From RI-231 sp041394905 (GTDB lineage: Bacteria > Acidobacteriota > Terriglobia > Bryobacterales > UBA6623), in contig JAWKHJ010000024.1 of the NCBI GenBank assembly GCA_041394905.1, positions 1-64,000 on the forward strand: DNA of 64,000 nt. The letters run 5' to 3'. Positions within the stretch are counted from its first letter, which is position 1. Each line of letters starts with the position of its first letter. Made by a program: the position numbers and the translations under genes. The notes beneath the pieces are model-generated. The model had not been told where the DNA came from, did no database searches, and worked only from the letters and a program-made list of their open reading frames with translations. Positions 47,636 to 57,330 of this stretch are shown here, one piece after another.

Positions 47636-49453
47636 CTACTTCTTCAGCGTGTCCAGGAACGCGATGAGCTTGAGAATCGCGTCCTGGGGAATGCGGTCGC
47701 CGAAAGGCTGCATCGCGCCGGAGCCGCCGGCGTAGATGATTTCGAATTCGCCAACCGGTGTTGCAACGCGCGGATAACGGACCTCGGCGTCGGTCAGGTT
47801 CGATCCGATGCGGCCCGTGCCGTCCGCCAAGTGGCAGCCGGCGCACCACTTGTCATAAGTGGCCTTGCCCTCGGCGATCGCCGCTTGCTGGCCGGCGTAG
47901 GGGTTCTTGGCCGTTGCGCGGAATTGCTCGACCTGCGGAGTCACGGTATCTCCGGGCATCATGTCGAGCTTGAGGACGGTATTGTCGAGCGGATGCAGGA
48001 AGGTTACGGGGCCGTTCTCGGGCATCAACGCAGCGCCGCCTTTCTGGATCGTCCGCGCGACCTCCGCGCCCTTCGGAACCTTGTCCGCGGGTACGACGCG
48101 CCACAGCGCGCCGGCGGGGTTGTCTTCCGGGCCCTGGTCGGAGGTGTAGAAGCAATAGCAGTTTACGGCGAGCACGTAGCCGTCTTCGTCGTAGCCGCCC
48201 GCGGTGAATTGCAGGTTTGCGTGCAGCAACTCCTCGAGCTGCCACTTGTTGGCGCGCTTGTCCCAGCCGAGGCCGAAGACGCGCCCGGAGCACCAGTCGC
48301 CGACGAGGTACACGCCGTCCATGCCGCCATAGTTGGCCACGCCCAGTCCCTCAATCGAGCAGCCCCAGCCGTCTTCGATGGGGTCCGCGCCGGGGTAGGG
48401 GATCTCATGCGGGTACTCGGCCGCCGGTTGCACGCCGAGCTGGCCGCACTCGTCGTTCTCGCCGGTCATGGGAAAGCAGTGGGTGCCCATCATGCGGTTC
48501 CAGCCGTAGTTCTCGCCGCCTTTCGAGGACGCGGGTTGGAAGTCGATCTCTTCCCAGTGGTTCTGGCCGACGTCGGCGATGAACATGTCACCGGTCTTGA
48601 GGTCGAAAGAGAATTCGTAGGGGTTGCGTAGGCCGTAGGCCCAAATCTCCGGGCGCGAGCGCGTCTTGATCGTGGCGAATTGCTCTTCGGTGATGCCAAA
48701 CAGCACCATGAGCTGTTCTTTCGACGCGGACGCGAAGGGGTTGTCCTTCGGAATGGCGTAGGGCAGGGAATCGTCTTCCACGTCGACGTCGATACGAATC
48801 ATCTTGCCGAGCAAGGTGCCCAGGTCCTGGCCGGATTCGTAGGGGTCCCCCTCCCAACCGCCGTCTCCGGAAGCAATGTAGAGATAGCCGTCCTTGCCGA
48901 AGGAGAGCTCGCCGCCGTTGTGGTTGTAGTAAGGCTGAGGAATGCGCAGGATGACCTTGGCCGTCTGGTTGGTGCGCTCCTTGGTCATCACGTTGGGGCT
49001 CTTCGGGTCGACTTGGAAACGCACGATTACGCCGTCGCCGTTAAAGGGCAGCGAGGCGTAATGGACGAAGAAGTAGCCGTTCTGCTTGAACTTGGGGTGG
49101 AAGGCGATCGAGTAGAGGCCTTGCTCGACGAAGCCGGTCTGGACGTCGTTGCCCAGCGGGTTGATGTTGGTCAGGTCGAGGAAGGGTTCCTTCTGCACCG
49201 TGCCGTCCTTCTGGACCAGCCGGACGCGGCCGATGCGTTCGGTGACGAACATGCGTCCGGTGCCGTCGAAGGCCGAGGCGACGTTGGTCGGATCGTGGAA
49301 TCCGTCGGCGACCTTGACGAGAGCGATTTTGGGGCTTCCTGGAAGCTTGCCGCCGGGGCGAGCGACTTCGGAAGCGGTTTGGGGTACGCGTTGGGCGGGC
49401 GCCGTGGCCACGCAGAACGCAAGGGGCAGAAACGCCAGGACGAGCTTGCGCAT
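47636..49453 (-). CDS. PQQ-type glucose/sorbosone dehydrogenase with C-terminal cytochrome c
   Basis: From ATG 49453 the 605-aa product has a signal peptide (MRKLVLAFLPLAFCVATAPA), a six-bladed beta-propeller of the GSDH family and a C-terminal class I cytochrome c. Propeller motifs are QGLYSIAFHPKFKQNGYFFV, NHNGGELSFGKDGYLYIASG and IWAYGLRNPYEFSFDLKTGD. The heme site is DKWCAGCHLADGTG with a distal Met in GGSGAMQPFGDRIPQ. It may oxidise a sugar in the periplasm and hand electrons to the respiratory chain. Downstream genes encode DUF1080 and a TIM-barrel isomerase. The N-terminal 21 extra residues of the longer frame are unlikely. Confidence 0.92.
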   Translation of the reverse strand: MRKLVLAFLPLAFCVATAPAQRVPQTASEVARPGGKLPGSPKIALVKVADGFHDPTNVASAFDGTGRMFVTERIGRVRLVQKDGTVQKEPFLDLTNINPLGNDVQTGFVEQGLYSIAFHPKFKQNGYFFVHYASLPFNGDGVIVRFQVDPKSPNVMTKERTNQTAKVILRIPQPYYNHNGGELSFGKDGYLYIASGDGGWEGDPYESGQDLGTLLGKMIRIDVDVEDDSLPYAIPKDNPFASASKEQLMVLFGITEEQFATIKTRSRPEIWAYGLRNPYEFSFDLKTGDMFIADVGQNHWEEIDFQPASSKGGENYGWNRMMGTHCFPMTGENDECGQLGVQPAAEYPHEIPYPGADPIEDGWGCSIEGLGVANYGGMDGVYLVGDWCSGRVFGLGWDKRANKWQLEELLHANLQFTAGGYDEDGYVLAVNCYCFYTSDQGPEDNPAGALWRVVPADKVPKGAEVARTIQKGGAALMPENGPVTFLHPLDNTVLKLDMMPGDTVTPQVEQFRATAKNPYAGQQAAIAEGKATYDKWCAGCHLADGTGRIGSNLTDAEVRYPRVATPVGEFEIIYAGGSGAMQPFGDRIPQDAILKLIAFLDTLKK

Positions 49454-49535
49454 AGCGAGTTGGATGGTAACAAACCTAGAGGGCGCAGTTCGGCCTTGCC
49501 GGGGCGTCCGCACCAAGGCCCGTCCGGGCGGCCGC

Positions 49536-50159
49536 CTAGAGGGTCCGGATGCGCATGTTGCGGAAACGCACTTCGATGGGAGGACCGGCGTGGACCTGCA
49601 CGGCGATACGGCCGGAGCGCTCGATGTTCGGGGCCTCCTCCTCGTATTCAGCGGTGACTTTTCCGTTGAGAGTGAGCTTGATTTTCGGCCCTTGGGCGTC
49701 GATCTCGTACTCGTTCCAACCGTCCTTCTTGACGATGCGGTCGGTGAGCGCAGTGTCGGCTTCGACCAGAGTCACCCGCCGGCGCGACTCGTCGTAGAGG
49801 TCGCCCCACCAGCCTGGGCCGATGTCGGCTTGGTAGCCGATCATCTCCATGGAGCCCTTCATGCGCTGCGAACGGAACTGGACGCCGCTGTTGCCGACGT
49901 CATCGACCAGGCGCACTTCGAAGCGCAGAACGAAGTCCCCGTATTCGGCCGCGGTGGCAAGAAAGTCGTTGTAGCCAATGCCGGGAGTGCGCCCGACAAG
50001 CTCGCCGTTGTCGACGGTCCAGAGCAGCGTGTCGCCCTGCCAACCGCTCAAATCGTTGCCGTTGAACAGCGGCTGAAAGCCTTCCTCTGCCGCGGGCAGG
50101 GAAGAGCCGGCGAAGGCGGAACAGGCGGCAGTTGTGAGGAAATGTCGGCGTGACCACAT
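49536..50159 (-). CDS. DUF1080 protein with Tat signal
   Basis: This 207-aa protein opens with a twin-arginine signal (SRRHFLTTAACSAFAGSSLP). The DUF1080 domain has GFQPLFNGNDLSGWQGDTLL, DNGELVGRTPG, VDDVGNSGVQFRSQRMKG, YQADIGPGWWGDLYDESRRR and the end HAGPPIEVRFRNMRI. It is a paralogue of the 46843-47625 protein but shorter and Tat-dependent. It lies 82 bp upstream of the dehydrogenase gene in the same direction. This suggests the four minus-strand genes form one sugar-processing block. Confidence 0.9.
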   Translation of the reverse strand: MWSRRHFLTTAACSAFAGSSLPAAEEGFQPLFNGNDLSGWQGDTLLWTVDNGELVGRTPGIGYNDFLATAAEYGDFVLRFEVRLVDDVGNSGVQFRSQRMKGSMEMIGYQADIGPGWWGDLYDESRRRVTLVEADTALTDRIVKKDGWNEYEIDAQGPKIKLTLNGKVTAEYEEEAPNIERSGRIAVQVHAGPPIEVRFRNMRIRTL

Positions 50160-50283
50160 CGGAATCCGATCCTAGCAGAACCCCGTGACGGCTGGTGTAC
50201 CATGAGACGGAAACGCTTGTCGTAACAACATTGAGGCGGCTTGCGTCGAATGAAAAGCCGGGCGGAGGCCGAGGAGGAGTCCC

Positions 50284-52181
50284 TTGAATTTCGGATTGAA
50301 GAGCAAAATCGTTTCGCGCGGAATTACTGCGTTTACACTTGCTGTTTTGATGGCCGGCGCGGGAGCGCAGGCGGCAACCAAGCGCAAGGAAATCAAGCCG
50401 GGCTTCAATCTCTTTTCCAAGGACCAGGACATCCAGCTTGGGCAAGAGGCCGCGGCCGAGATCGAAAAGGAAGTTGAAGTCGTCAAAGACAAGCAGTTGA
50501 CCGACTACGTTTCGGCGCTCGGGAACAAGCTCGCAAAGAACTCGCAGGATCCGAGTTACCCCTTCACCTTCAAGGTGGTGGCGGACGATTCGATCAATGC
50601 ATTTGCGCTGCCTGGCGGGCCGATTTATGTCAACACGGGTACGATCGCGCAAGCCGACAACGAAGCGCAGTTGGCAGGCGTGATTGCGCACGAGATCGGC
50701 CACGTCGTGCTGCGCCATTCGACCAACCAAGCATCCAAAGCGAGCCTGTTCCAGTTGCCGGCGGTGCTGGCCGGCGGCGCTTTGGGCAAGGCGGGCGGCC
50801 TGCTGGGCGCGTTGGGTCAAGTGGGCCTGAGCTTGGGCCTGAATTCGGCGCTGCTCAAGTATTCGCGCAACGCCGAGCATGACGCCGACATCGTGGGTGC
50901 GCGCGATATGGCCGAGACCGGCTACAGCCCGGTCGAGATGGCCTAGTTCTTTGAGTAGTTGGCGGCGCAAAGCGGCAGTGGCGGAATGCCGCAGTTCCTG
51001 GCAAGCCACCCGAACCCTGGCAACCGCGTTGAGTACGTGACCGAGGAGATTCGGGACTACCGCAACTCGACCGAGTACGTCACCAACTCGACGCAGTTCT
51101 CCGGCGATGCGCCGCGCGCGGCGGCGATCCACCCATCCAAGCAGCCTGGTACGGCGTCAAACGGCCAGACACAGGCCGAGGTGGTCGCTGGCCCGTTCGA
51201 AGCGACCGGCGTGCAGTTCCAACCGCCGACCGGCTGGAAGTTGCTACGCCACCCGGACGGCAAGGCGGCACGATCATGCCCGATAACGGAGCCGTCGGGG
51301 AGGGAATTGCACGCGGCGTGATTGCGGACTACTACACCGCCGCGGCACGAATCAGACGGACGCGCTGAATAAGCTGATTGCGGACCTGAAGTCGAAGAAC
51401 GCGGGCCTCGAGGAGATCAGCGGTCAACGCAAGTCGATGCGCTTGGCGGCGTGAACGGCGAAAGCGTCCTGCTGCAGGGCAATTCGCCGGTTCAGGGCCA
51501 GAAGGAGCTGATCTGGATGGTGGCGGCGATGCGTCCGGAGGGCTTGTTCCATCTGCTGATGATTTCGCCGCAGAACGAGTACAACCAGTACTCGAAGACC
51601 TTCGAGGAGGTAGTCCGCAGCGTCAAGTTCGGTGACAAGTACAAGGGCCGGTACAGAGACGACGACTTCGTCTTCGTCGACGGTGAACCCGGGCGCCTCG
51701 AATTCCGGCTCGTCGTCGCAGCCGGAAACCGTCTCAGGCGCGTTCCATGGCGCGGGCTATAGCTTCACGCCGCCGCAAGGCTGGAAGGCGCAGCGTCAGA
51801 ACGACGGGGGCGTGACCATCGTGCCGTCGAATGGCATCGTTGGCCAAGGGATCGCGCGAGGCATCGTGGCGGGCTTCGTGGACGCGGGCAAACTCAACCA
51901 GTGGGACGCGCTCTCGAAGCTGATCCAGGACCTGCGCGCCCAAAACCCCGGCCTCGAGGAGATGCCGGGCTATCGCAAGGCGCTGAACTTTGGCGGCGCC
52001 AATGGCGAGAGCGTCTTCCTGGAAGGGAATTCGCCGGTGCAGGGCGAGAAGGAATATGTGTGGCTGGTGGCGGCGCTCAAGCCCAAGGGACTGTTCCGCA
52101 TGTTGATGATTTCGCCGGCGAGCGATTACAGCAGCGAGCGGGATCTACGAGGATGTGGTGCGGTCGGTCGAACTGGAGTAG
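50284..52181 (+). CDS. M48 metalloprotease with duplicated C-terminal domain; two in-frame TAG codons and frameshifts
   Basis: TTG 50284 after GAGGAG gives a signal (GITAFTLAVLMAGAGAQA). The peptidase part has FNLFSKDQDIQLGQEAAAEI, AFALPGGPIYVNTG, the zinc motif VIAHEIGHVVLRHSTNQASK and the third-ligand region SRNAEHDADIVGARDMAETG. At 50944-50946 and 50956-50958 TAG interrupts an otherwise continuous frame where family members read on (EMA-x-FFE-x-LAAQSGSGG). A linker then leads to two copies of a domain of about 150 residues (51185-51633 and 51731-52181), each ending in a VVRSV block. Frames change at about 51265, 51340, 51440, 51690 and 52140. A cell-envelope quality-control peptidase is likely. 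Confidence 0.75.
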
Positions 52182-52249
52182 CCCACCCCGATCCCATAGT
52201 TTACATAATATATCTTATTCGACAATGTGTGGGGTCCGCCAGGAATGGC

Positions 52250-52885
52250 TCAGAGGCCGAGCTCGGCGCGGACCAGGGCCACCAGGAGCGCAGGGTCCTC
52301 GACTGGACGGACGCGCATGCCGGCGGCGCGCGCGCTGAGGCGATCCCGACGACGAATCTTCGAGCACGAGCACGTCTGCCGCCGTCAGCGAGCCGCCCGC
52401 GGTCTCAAGCGCTCCAGCGCCAGGTGGTACGGCTCCGGGTCCGGCTTGTGGTTCCGGACGTGCTCCCCGCAGACCATGAACTCAAAGCGCTCGCGCAGAC
52501 CGGCACGTAGGAGCGTCGGCTCCACGTCCACAGTAGGACTCGAGGAAACGACCCCAAGTCGCAGATGTGAAGGCACTTGCTGGATCAGTCCGCGTGTGTC
52601 CTCGGAGATGTTGAGGCGTTCCGGCGTCTTCTCGCGGTAGTAGGCGTGTTTGGATTGGCAGACCGTGTAGACGGTGTCGTCGTCAGCCGGATGACCCACG
52701 GAGCTGAGCAGCTCGCGGCCTGCCCAGCGGTCGGTTTTTCCGACGAAGCGGGCGCGGTAGTCGTGCCAGTCGGTGGAGGCCCCGTGCGGGCGCACGGCAT
52801 GCATCCAAGCTTCGTAGTGCAAGGGCTCGCTGTCGACGAGAGTGCCGTCGAAGTCGAAGAGTATGGCTCGTATGGAAGCGCTCAA
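52250..52885 (-). CDS. HAD-family phosphatase/phosphomutase-like protein, frameshifts at the 3' end
   Basis: TTG 52885 opens SIRAILFDFDGTLVDSEPLH, HAD motif I with the nucleophile Asp. A cap domain follows (GLIQQVPSHLRLGVVSSSPT with motif II Ser), then FEFMVCGEHVRNHKPDPEPY (motif III Lys). The frame breaks at about 52395; the continuation ETAGGSLTAADVLVLEDSSS supplies motif IV, and GMRVRPVEDPALLVALVRAE ends the protein after two more lost bases. Repaired length is about 212 aa, as for beta-phosphoglucomutase-like enzymes. Substrate unknown. It is divergent from the inositol-phosphatase-like gene. Confidence 0.82.
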
Positions 52886-52933
52886 GTCCTATCGTAACAG
52901 CCGCGGCGGCGTCTATATGATGGAGAGAGACCC

Positions 52934-53820
52934 GTGCTTCCTGCTTACGCGCCCACCCCATTGTTTCCGGAATCGGAGCTGTTCGACCTGCTGCGTGAGG
53001 TCGAAGACCTGGGCGAGATGCTCGTCGAGCGGCAGCCGAGTGTCTCGTTTACGTACAAGGCTGATGGTTCGTTGTTGTCCGCGCTCGACGTGGAGGTGCA
53101 GCGGCGCATTCGCGATCACGTGCGGCGCTCCGGGCCAGATGAGGCACGGCGCGCACACTCGTGGGCGAAGAGGACGATCCCACCAGCGACGTCTCGCGCG
53201 CGCTCGTGCCGGGACGTTGGAACTGGATTGTCGACGCCATCGACGGCACGGCGGCGTACATCAAGGGCAGCAACAGCTTCGCAATCGAAATCGCGCTGGT
53301 GGATGAGAAGAGCCGGCCGGTTCTCGGGATGATCCATCTGCCGGCTTGGCAGCGGCGTTTTTACGTGGCTTGGGAAGGGGAGTTGTTTCGCTGGGCGGAC
53401 GGGCGGCTGACGCTGGAAGGGAGGTCTTCCCTGCCCGCGGAATGGCGTGACCGCGCGGATGCTCCGGTTGCGCGCTCCTACCTTTACGGCAACTCCGACT
53501 TACACCGGCGCGGCCTGCACACCTTCGGCGGCAAAGTGCGCAACCTGGGCGGCACGGCGGCGCACTTGGCGCTGCTGGCGGACCGTACAGTCGATCCGAT
53601 CGCGGTTGTGGTCTCGCGCTGCGAGGTTTGGGACGTAGCCGGCGGATTGGCGCTGGCAGAGGCCGCCGGGATCGAAGTGCGGCGCGGATCGGACTGGAGC
53701 GTCGTGGATCCGGCGGAGATCATCGGTTCACCGCAGATAAAGAATATGCTTCCGATCGTGCTGGGCCTGCCGGAGGCGTTGCGCGTGCTCGAGCCGGAAT
53801 TGCGCGGGCGTCTGCGTTAG
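52934..53820 (+). CDS. inositol monophosphatase-family phosphatase, one frameshift
   Basis: GTG 52934 follows GGAGAGAG. The N-terminal part (LFPESELFDLLREVEDLGEM, VSFTYKADGSLLSALDVEVQ) leads to a break at about 53150, then VGEEDDPTSDV with the metal Glu pair, WNWIVDAIDGTAAYIKGSNS with the D-x-x-D-G-T motif, and CEVWDVAGGLALAEAAG with the late Asp. These are the three metal-binding motifs of the lithium-sensitive phosphatase family (inositol monophosphatase, CysQ, FBPase). Adding one base gives 295 aa. Substrate is not certain; CysQ-type 3'-phosphoadenosine phosphatase is an alternative. Confidence 0.86.
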
Positions 53821-53838
53821 GCCGTTGCGGGCCTAACG
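53815..53838. terminator. bidirectional hairpin containing both convergent stop codons
   Basis: A perfect 9-bp inverted repeat, CGTTAGGCC and GGCCTAACG with a 6-nt loop, lies at the junction of the convergent genes. The left arm holds the TAG stop of the inositol-phosphatase-like gene (53818-53820) and the right arm holds the TAG stop of the minus-strand membrane protein gene (53833-53835). It probably ends transcription in both directions; there is no U-run. Confidence 0.55.
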
Positions 53839-55599
53839 GACGCGTGCCGGCAGGTAGAAGATGGCGACCAGATCGTCCTCGAAGGCTGGTTCACCGCAAA
53901 TGTCTGTCAATTGGCGGCGAATCTCATCCATTTTTTCGTCGGGAATCCCGCCCATGCGCAGCGCCGCTTTGCGGGCGAGCAAGTCTTCGCGCGGCGTTTC
54001 TTCGAGCTTGCGTTTGCGGTAGCTGTCCGCGCGGTCCTTGTGCAGCACCACCGTATCGAAGCCGAGTTGCACCAAGCGCGCGGCGTTGATGGGGCGTTCG
54101 AGCTTGGGTACGCCGGCAAGGTCGGCGAGCGCCGGCTCCGTTGCGACCGCGGCCTCCGCTTCGGGCGGATAGGTTGAAACGTAGCCGTCGGCGATGGGAC
54201 GGTCGTGCAACGTCTGCATCACCATGTTGGGCACGGTGAGGTTCTTCTGGAACGAGGGGATGTCGAGCACGGCGCCGATGCGCAGGATGGGGCCGTCGAT
54301 CATCTGGCGGTAGGCGTCGGGAAATTCAACTTTTTGCAGTGGATACGGCAGCCAGGCGTACTCGAAACACAAGAATGCGGCGAGCCCGTAGAACAAGCCT
54401 TTCGACGGCGTGCGCAGAGCGGCGAATCCCATCGCGGCCAGCACGCCCAGGCCTAGGCTGGTGAGGATCAGGAAGCGGTTGGCGACCCGCAGAACGTCCA
54501 GGAGAGGTAGGTGCCGCAGCACGGCAAACGGGAGCGTGATGTTTTCGATCAGCGCGCCATTCCAGAACGGCTGTGCGCCGAGTGCAAGCACGAGCGACGC
54601 CAAGCTGTAGCCGAGCCACAGCCTCCAGCCGCGGGCGCGGCGGGCAATCGCAAAACCGGCGAGCACAAGCGGCGTGCAGCCCAAGTAGCAGATGAAGCCC
54701 GAAGCTTGGTAGGCGCGCTCGAGGTAGCGTCCGACCACAAGGCCGCCCCACAGCGGTTGGCCGAAGTGCGGCGTGAGAAGGTAGGTCGCATCGATGCCGC
54801 GGTCGACCTGCGGCTTTTCGTAGTAGGTTGCGCCGGAGGCGATCTTGGCCACCATCGGTTGCACCGCCGGCGCAAGCACGGCGATCGCGACAACCGCGGC
54901 AAGCCCGAGATCGCGCGCGATGCGCAGACGCTTGCCCGGAGTGGTCGCCAGCTCGATAGCTGCGATCGGGACCACGGACAAGATCAGCATCAGCCCGAGG
55001 TGCCAACTGCACAGCGCGTTCAACGCGAAGGTGACGCCTAGCCCCACGATTGCGCCGGTGCCGCTGCGCCGGCAAACGCGCACTAGGTAGTAAAGCGCCC
55101 AGGGCAAGAATTGCGTCGAGAGAAGGTTCAAATGCTCGAAGGTCTGCTCGGTGTGCTGCGGGAAGAATGCAAACACCAAGCCGCCGAGAAAAGCCGCGCG
55201 GCCGTTGCCCGTCCACTCGCGCGCCAGCAGCCACATGCCGAAGCCCGAGAGAGCAAAAGCGGCCAGCACGCAGACGTTGTAGGCGGCAGCCTCGCCGTAC
55301 GCCATGTTCACCGGCATGGCGGCGAGCATGTTGAAGGGCGAGTGCGTGTGGAAGATCAGGTCGATGCCGAACGGGTAGTAGAGCCACTCGGTATGCATCG
55401 GCGAGACGTGCAGATCGAACAGCGCCTTCTTCCACCACCAGAAGTTCCAGTAGTTCTGCCAGACGTCGCCGGAACCATACGGAATGGAGCCGGTCAGGTT
55501 GAGGATGAGAGGGTAAGTCATCCCGCAAGCGAGCAGGATGTAGAGGCCAAGAACCGGCCAAGGGCGATCGAACAGGTCGCGTTTCGGCGTCGCGGGCAA
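53833..55599 (-). CDS. large polytopic membrane protein, glycosyltransferase-like (GT-C type)
   Basis: This 588-aa protein has 11-13 hydrophobic helices in the first 440 residues and a soluble C-terminal part. The first loop reads GSIPYGSGDVWQNYWNFWWW with an acidic residue placed as in GT-C lipid-linked glycosyltransferases, then HTHSPFNMLAAMPVNMAYGE and FAFFPQHTEQTFEHLNLLS. The C-terminal region (ADGYVSTYPPEAEAAVATEP, LVQLGFDTVVLHKDRADS) is soluble and probably periplasmic. I know the family only as uncharacterised membrane proteins related to YfhO/GT-C enzymes. A role in glycan transfer is inference. The frame is intact. Confidence 0.72.
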   Translation of the reverse strand: MPATPKRDLFDRPWPVLGLYILLACGMTYPLILNLTGSIPYGSGDVWQNYWNFWWWKKALFDLHVSPMHTEWLYYPFGIDLIFHTHSPFNMLAAMPVNMAYGEAAAYNVCVLAAFALSGFGMWLLAREWTGNGRAAFLGGLVFAFFPQHTEQTFEHLNLLSTQFLPWALYYLVRVCRRSGTGAIVGLGVTFALNALCSWHLGLMLILSVVPIAAIELATTPGKRLRIARDLGLAAVVAIAVLAPAVQPMVAKIASGATYYEKPQVDRGIDATYLLTPHFGQPLWGGLVVGRYLERAYQASGFICYLGCTPLVLAGFAIARRARGWRLWLGYSLASLVLALGAQPFWNGALIENITLPFAVLRHLPLLDVLRVANRFLILTSLGLGVLAAMGFAALRTPSKGLFYGLAAFLCFEYAWLPYPLQKVEFPDAYRQMIDGPILRIGAVLDIPSFQKNLTVPNMVMQTLHDRPIADGYVSTYPPEAEAAVATEPALADLAGVPKLERPINAARLVQLGFDTVVLHKDRADSYRKRKLEETPREDLLARKAALRMGGIPDEKMDEIRRQLTDICGEPAFEDDLVAIFYLPARVR

Positions 55600-55619
55600 G
55601 ACCGATGATAGCTTACGGT

Positions 55620-57178
55620 TCAGCGCGTGTGCGGAGCCGTAGCGTGCCCTCGAATGTGCTCCATCTCGGTGCGCATGGCTTCCGCCACGTCGGGGTGCTC
55701 AGCAATGACGTTGGTCCGCTCGCGGACGTCTTCGGCCAAGTTGTAGAGTTGTGCCGGTGGGGCGTCGGGCTTGATCTTGCCGTCCGCGATGTCGCTGTTG
55801 ACGGCGCCGGTAAACGCAAACGCCGGCGGGCCGCCGAAGGCGTGGTCGCCGGGGTTCTTAGCGGAGAAGCCGCCGTGCCCTTGTGCGCCGATGTACATCC
55901 AGTCGCCGCGACGCAACGAGAGGTGCGTCTTGTGGAAGGGCGCAATCAGCAAGTGGTCTCGGACCTGGACATCGACGGGACCGGTAAGAGCGGGCAGCAG
56001 GTTGAAGCTGTCCTCGCACTCTTCGGGGCGAAGCTCCCGGCCCACAAGCGCCGCGACGGTGCCGGCGAGATCGACGTTACTGATCAGCGACTTCGAGACG
56101 CTGTCCGCCGGAATGCGGCCAGGCCAACGTGCCAAGAACGGTACGCGGTGGCCTCCTTCCCAAGCGTCGAACTTGAAGCCAAGCAGCTCTCCGTTCTGGT
56201 GGTGTCCGGCCTTCCAGGCGTCTTGGCCGCCTCGGTTGAGCATGCCGCCGTTGTCGCTGGTGAAAATGAGCAACGTGTTGTCGGCGACGCCTGCTTCGTC
56301 GAGCGCCTGCATCACTTCCCCTGCGATCCAGTCGAGCTCGTGGAGGAAGTCGCCATAGCGCCCGGCGTCGCTCGTGCCTTGGAACCGGGGCGCGGGCGTA
56401 AATGGGTGGTGGATGTTGGTGGTGGCAAAGTAGAGCAGGAACGGCTTGTCGCCGCCGGCCTTCTGTTGAATCCAATCGACGGCCTTGGCGGTTAGCGTTT
56501 CGCCGACCTTTTCGTCGTCGTAGAGTGCGTGGGCCGCCTTGGCGCCGCCGATTTGGTCCACGCCAAACTTCTCATCGAATGGTCTAGTCTCCGCAGTTTG
56601 GTCATAGACGAACGGGTCGGCCGGGTCCCAGCCCACCACGCCGTGGTCTTCCACGAAGACGAACGGCGGATGGCTGTTGACGACCGGCACGCCGAAGTAG
56701 TGATCGAAGCCAAGCTCGAGCGGCCCAGGCTTCAGCGGCGCGTTCCAGTCCGTCGGCTCGGTGGAGCCGAAGCCGAGGTGCCACTTCCCGATGGCGGCGG
56801 TCGCGTAGCCGGCGTCGTGGGCGATGTCGGCGAGGGTGGTGCGGTCTGGGTCGATCAGCAGCGGCGTCTTGAGGAACTTGGGACCCCAAAGGTTCTCCGC
56901 GCGTACCGGGTAGCGGCCGGTGATGAGCGCGTAGCGAGAGGGCGTGCAGACTGCGGAGGCGGAATGTGCGTCCGTGAAGCGGCGGCCTTGCGAAGCGAGG
57001 CGATCGAGGTTCGGCGTGCGGACGTGGGTGGCTCCATACACGCCAAGGTCGCCGTAACCCACGTCATCAGCGAACAAGATGACGATGTTGGGCGGCTTCT
57101 CGGCTGCCGATTCTGCGACTCGTCGCGGTTGCAGGCGACTAAGCAGAGGGCGCAGAGAAGCAAAGACCAGCGGCGCAT
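55620..57178 (-). CDS. sulfatase lipoprotein, one frameshift after the signal peptide
   Basis: ATG 57178 opens a lipoprotein signal (MRRWSLLLCALCLVACNRDE). One base is missing at about 57105; the frame then reads AEKPPNIVILFADDVGYGDL with the metal Asp pair. The catalytic motif is SASAVCTPSRYALITGRYPV (CxPSR), followed by AAIGKWHLGFGSTEP, LLYFATTNIHHPFTPAP and LLIFTSDNGGMLNRGG. Repaired length is 519 aa. It is a formylglycine sulfatase of the arylsulfatase A/N-acetylgalactosamine-6-sulfatase-like group. With the 35.9-kb sulfatase and the fucosidase it suggests use of sulfated glycans. It is divergent from the dehydrogenase at 57.3 kb. Confidence 0.9.
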
Positions 57179-57330
57179 ACGGGCCAAAGTGTAGCAGCCC
57201 AAAGCGTAATCTCCGCCGGGAACGGAAAGCACTACACTAATTCCGTGGATCAAGCGTCGCGCGTCCACTCCGCCCCACGACCGGGCCTGTCCGATTCGGC
57301 AATTTTCTCCAACAAACGAGACATCTAACC

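Noticed and set aside
48680..50153. Two 325-334 aa plus-strand frames over the dehydrogenase and DUF1080 genes
   Set aside because: Val/Asp/Glu-rich shadow frames opposite well-supported minus-strand genes.
50944..50958. Reassignment of TAG to glutamine in this organism
   Set aside because: TAG ends many intact genes in the window, such as the DUF1501, cytochrome c oxidase subunit II and subunit IV genes, so it is an ordinary stop here.
49900..51132. 410-aa minus-strand frame spanning the DUF1080 and M48 genes
   Set aside because: It lies antisense to the M48 gene, has no recognisable motif, and crosses two clear genes on opposite strands.
54326..55561. 411-aa frame in another register of the membrane protein gene
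   Set aside because: Arg/Ala-rich sequence with no helices, while the 53833-55599 frame gives a coherent polytopic protein.
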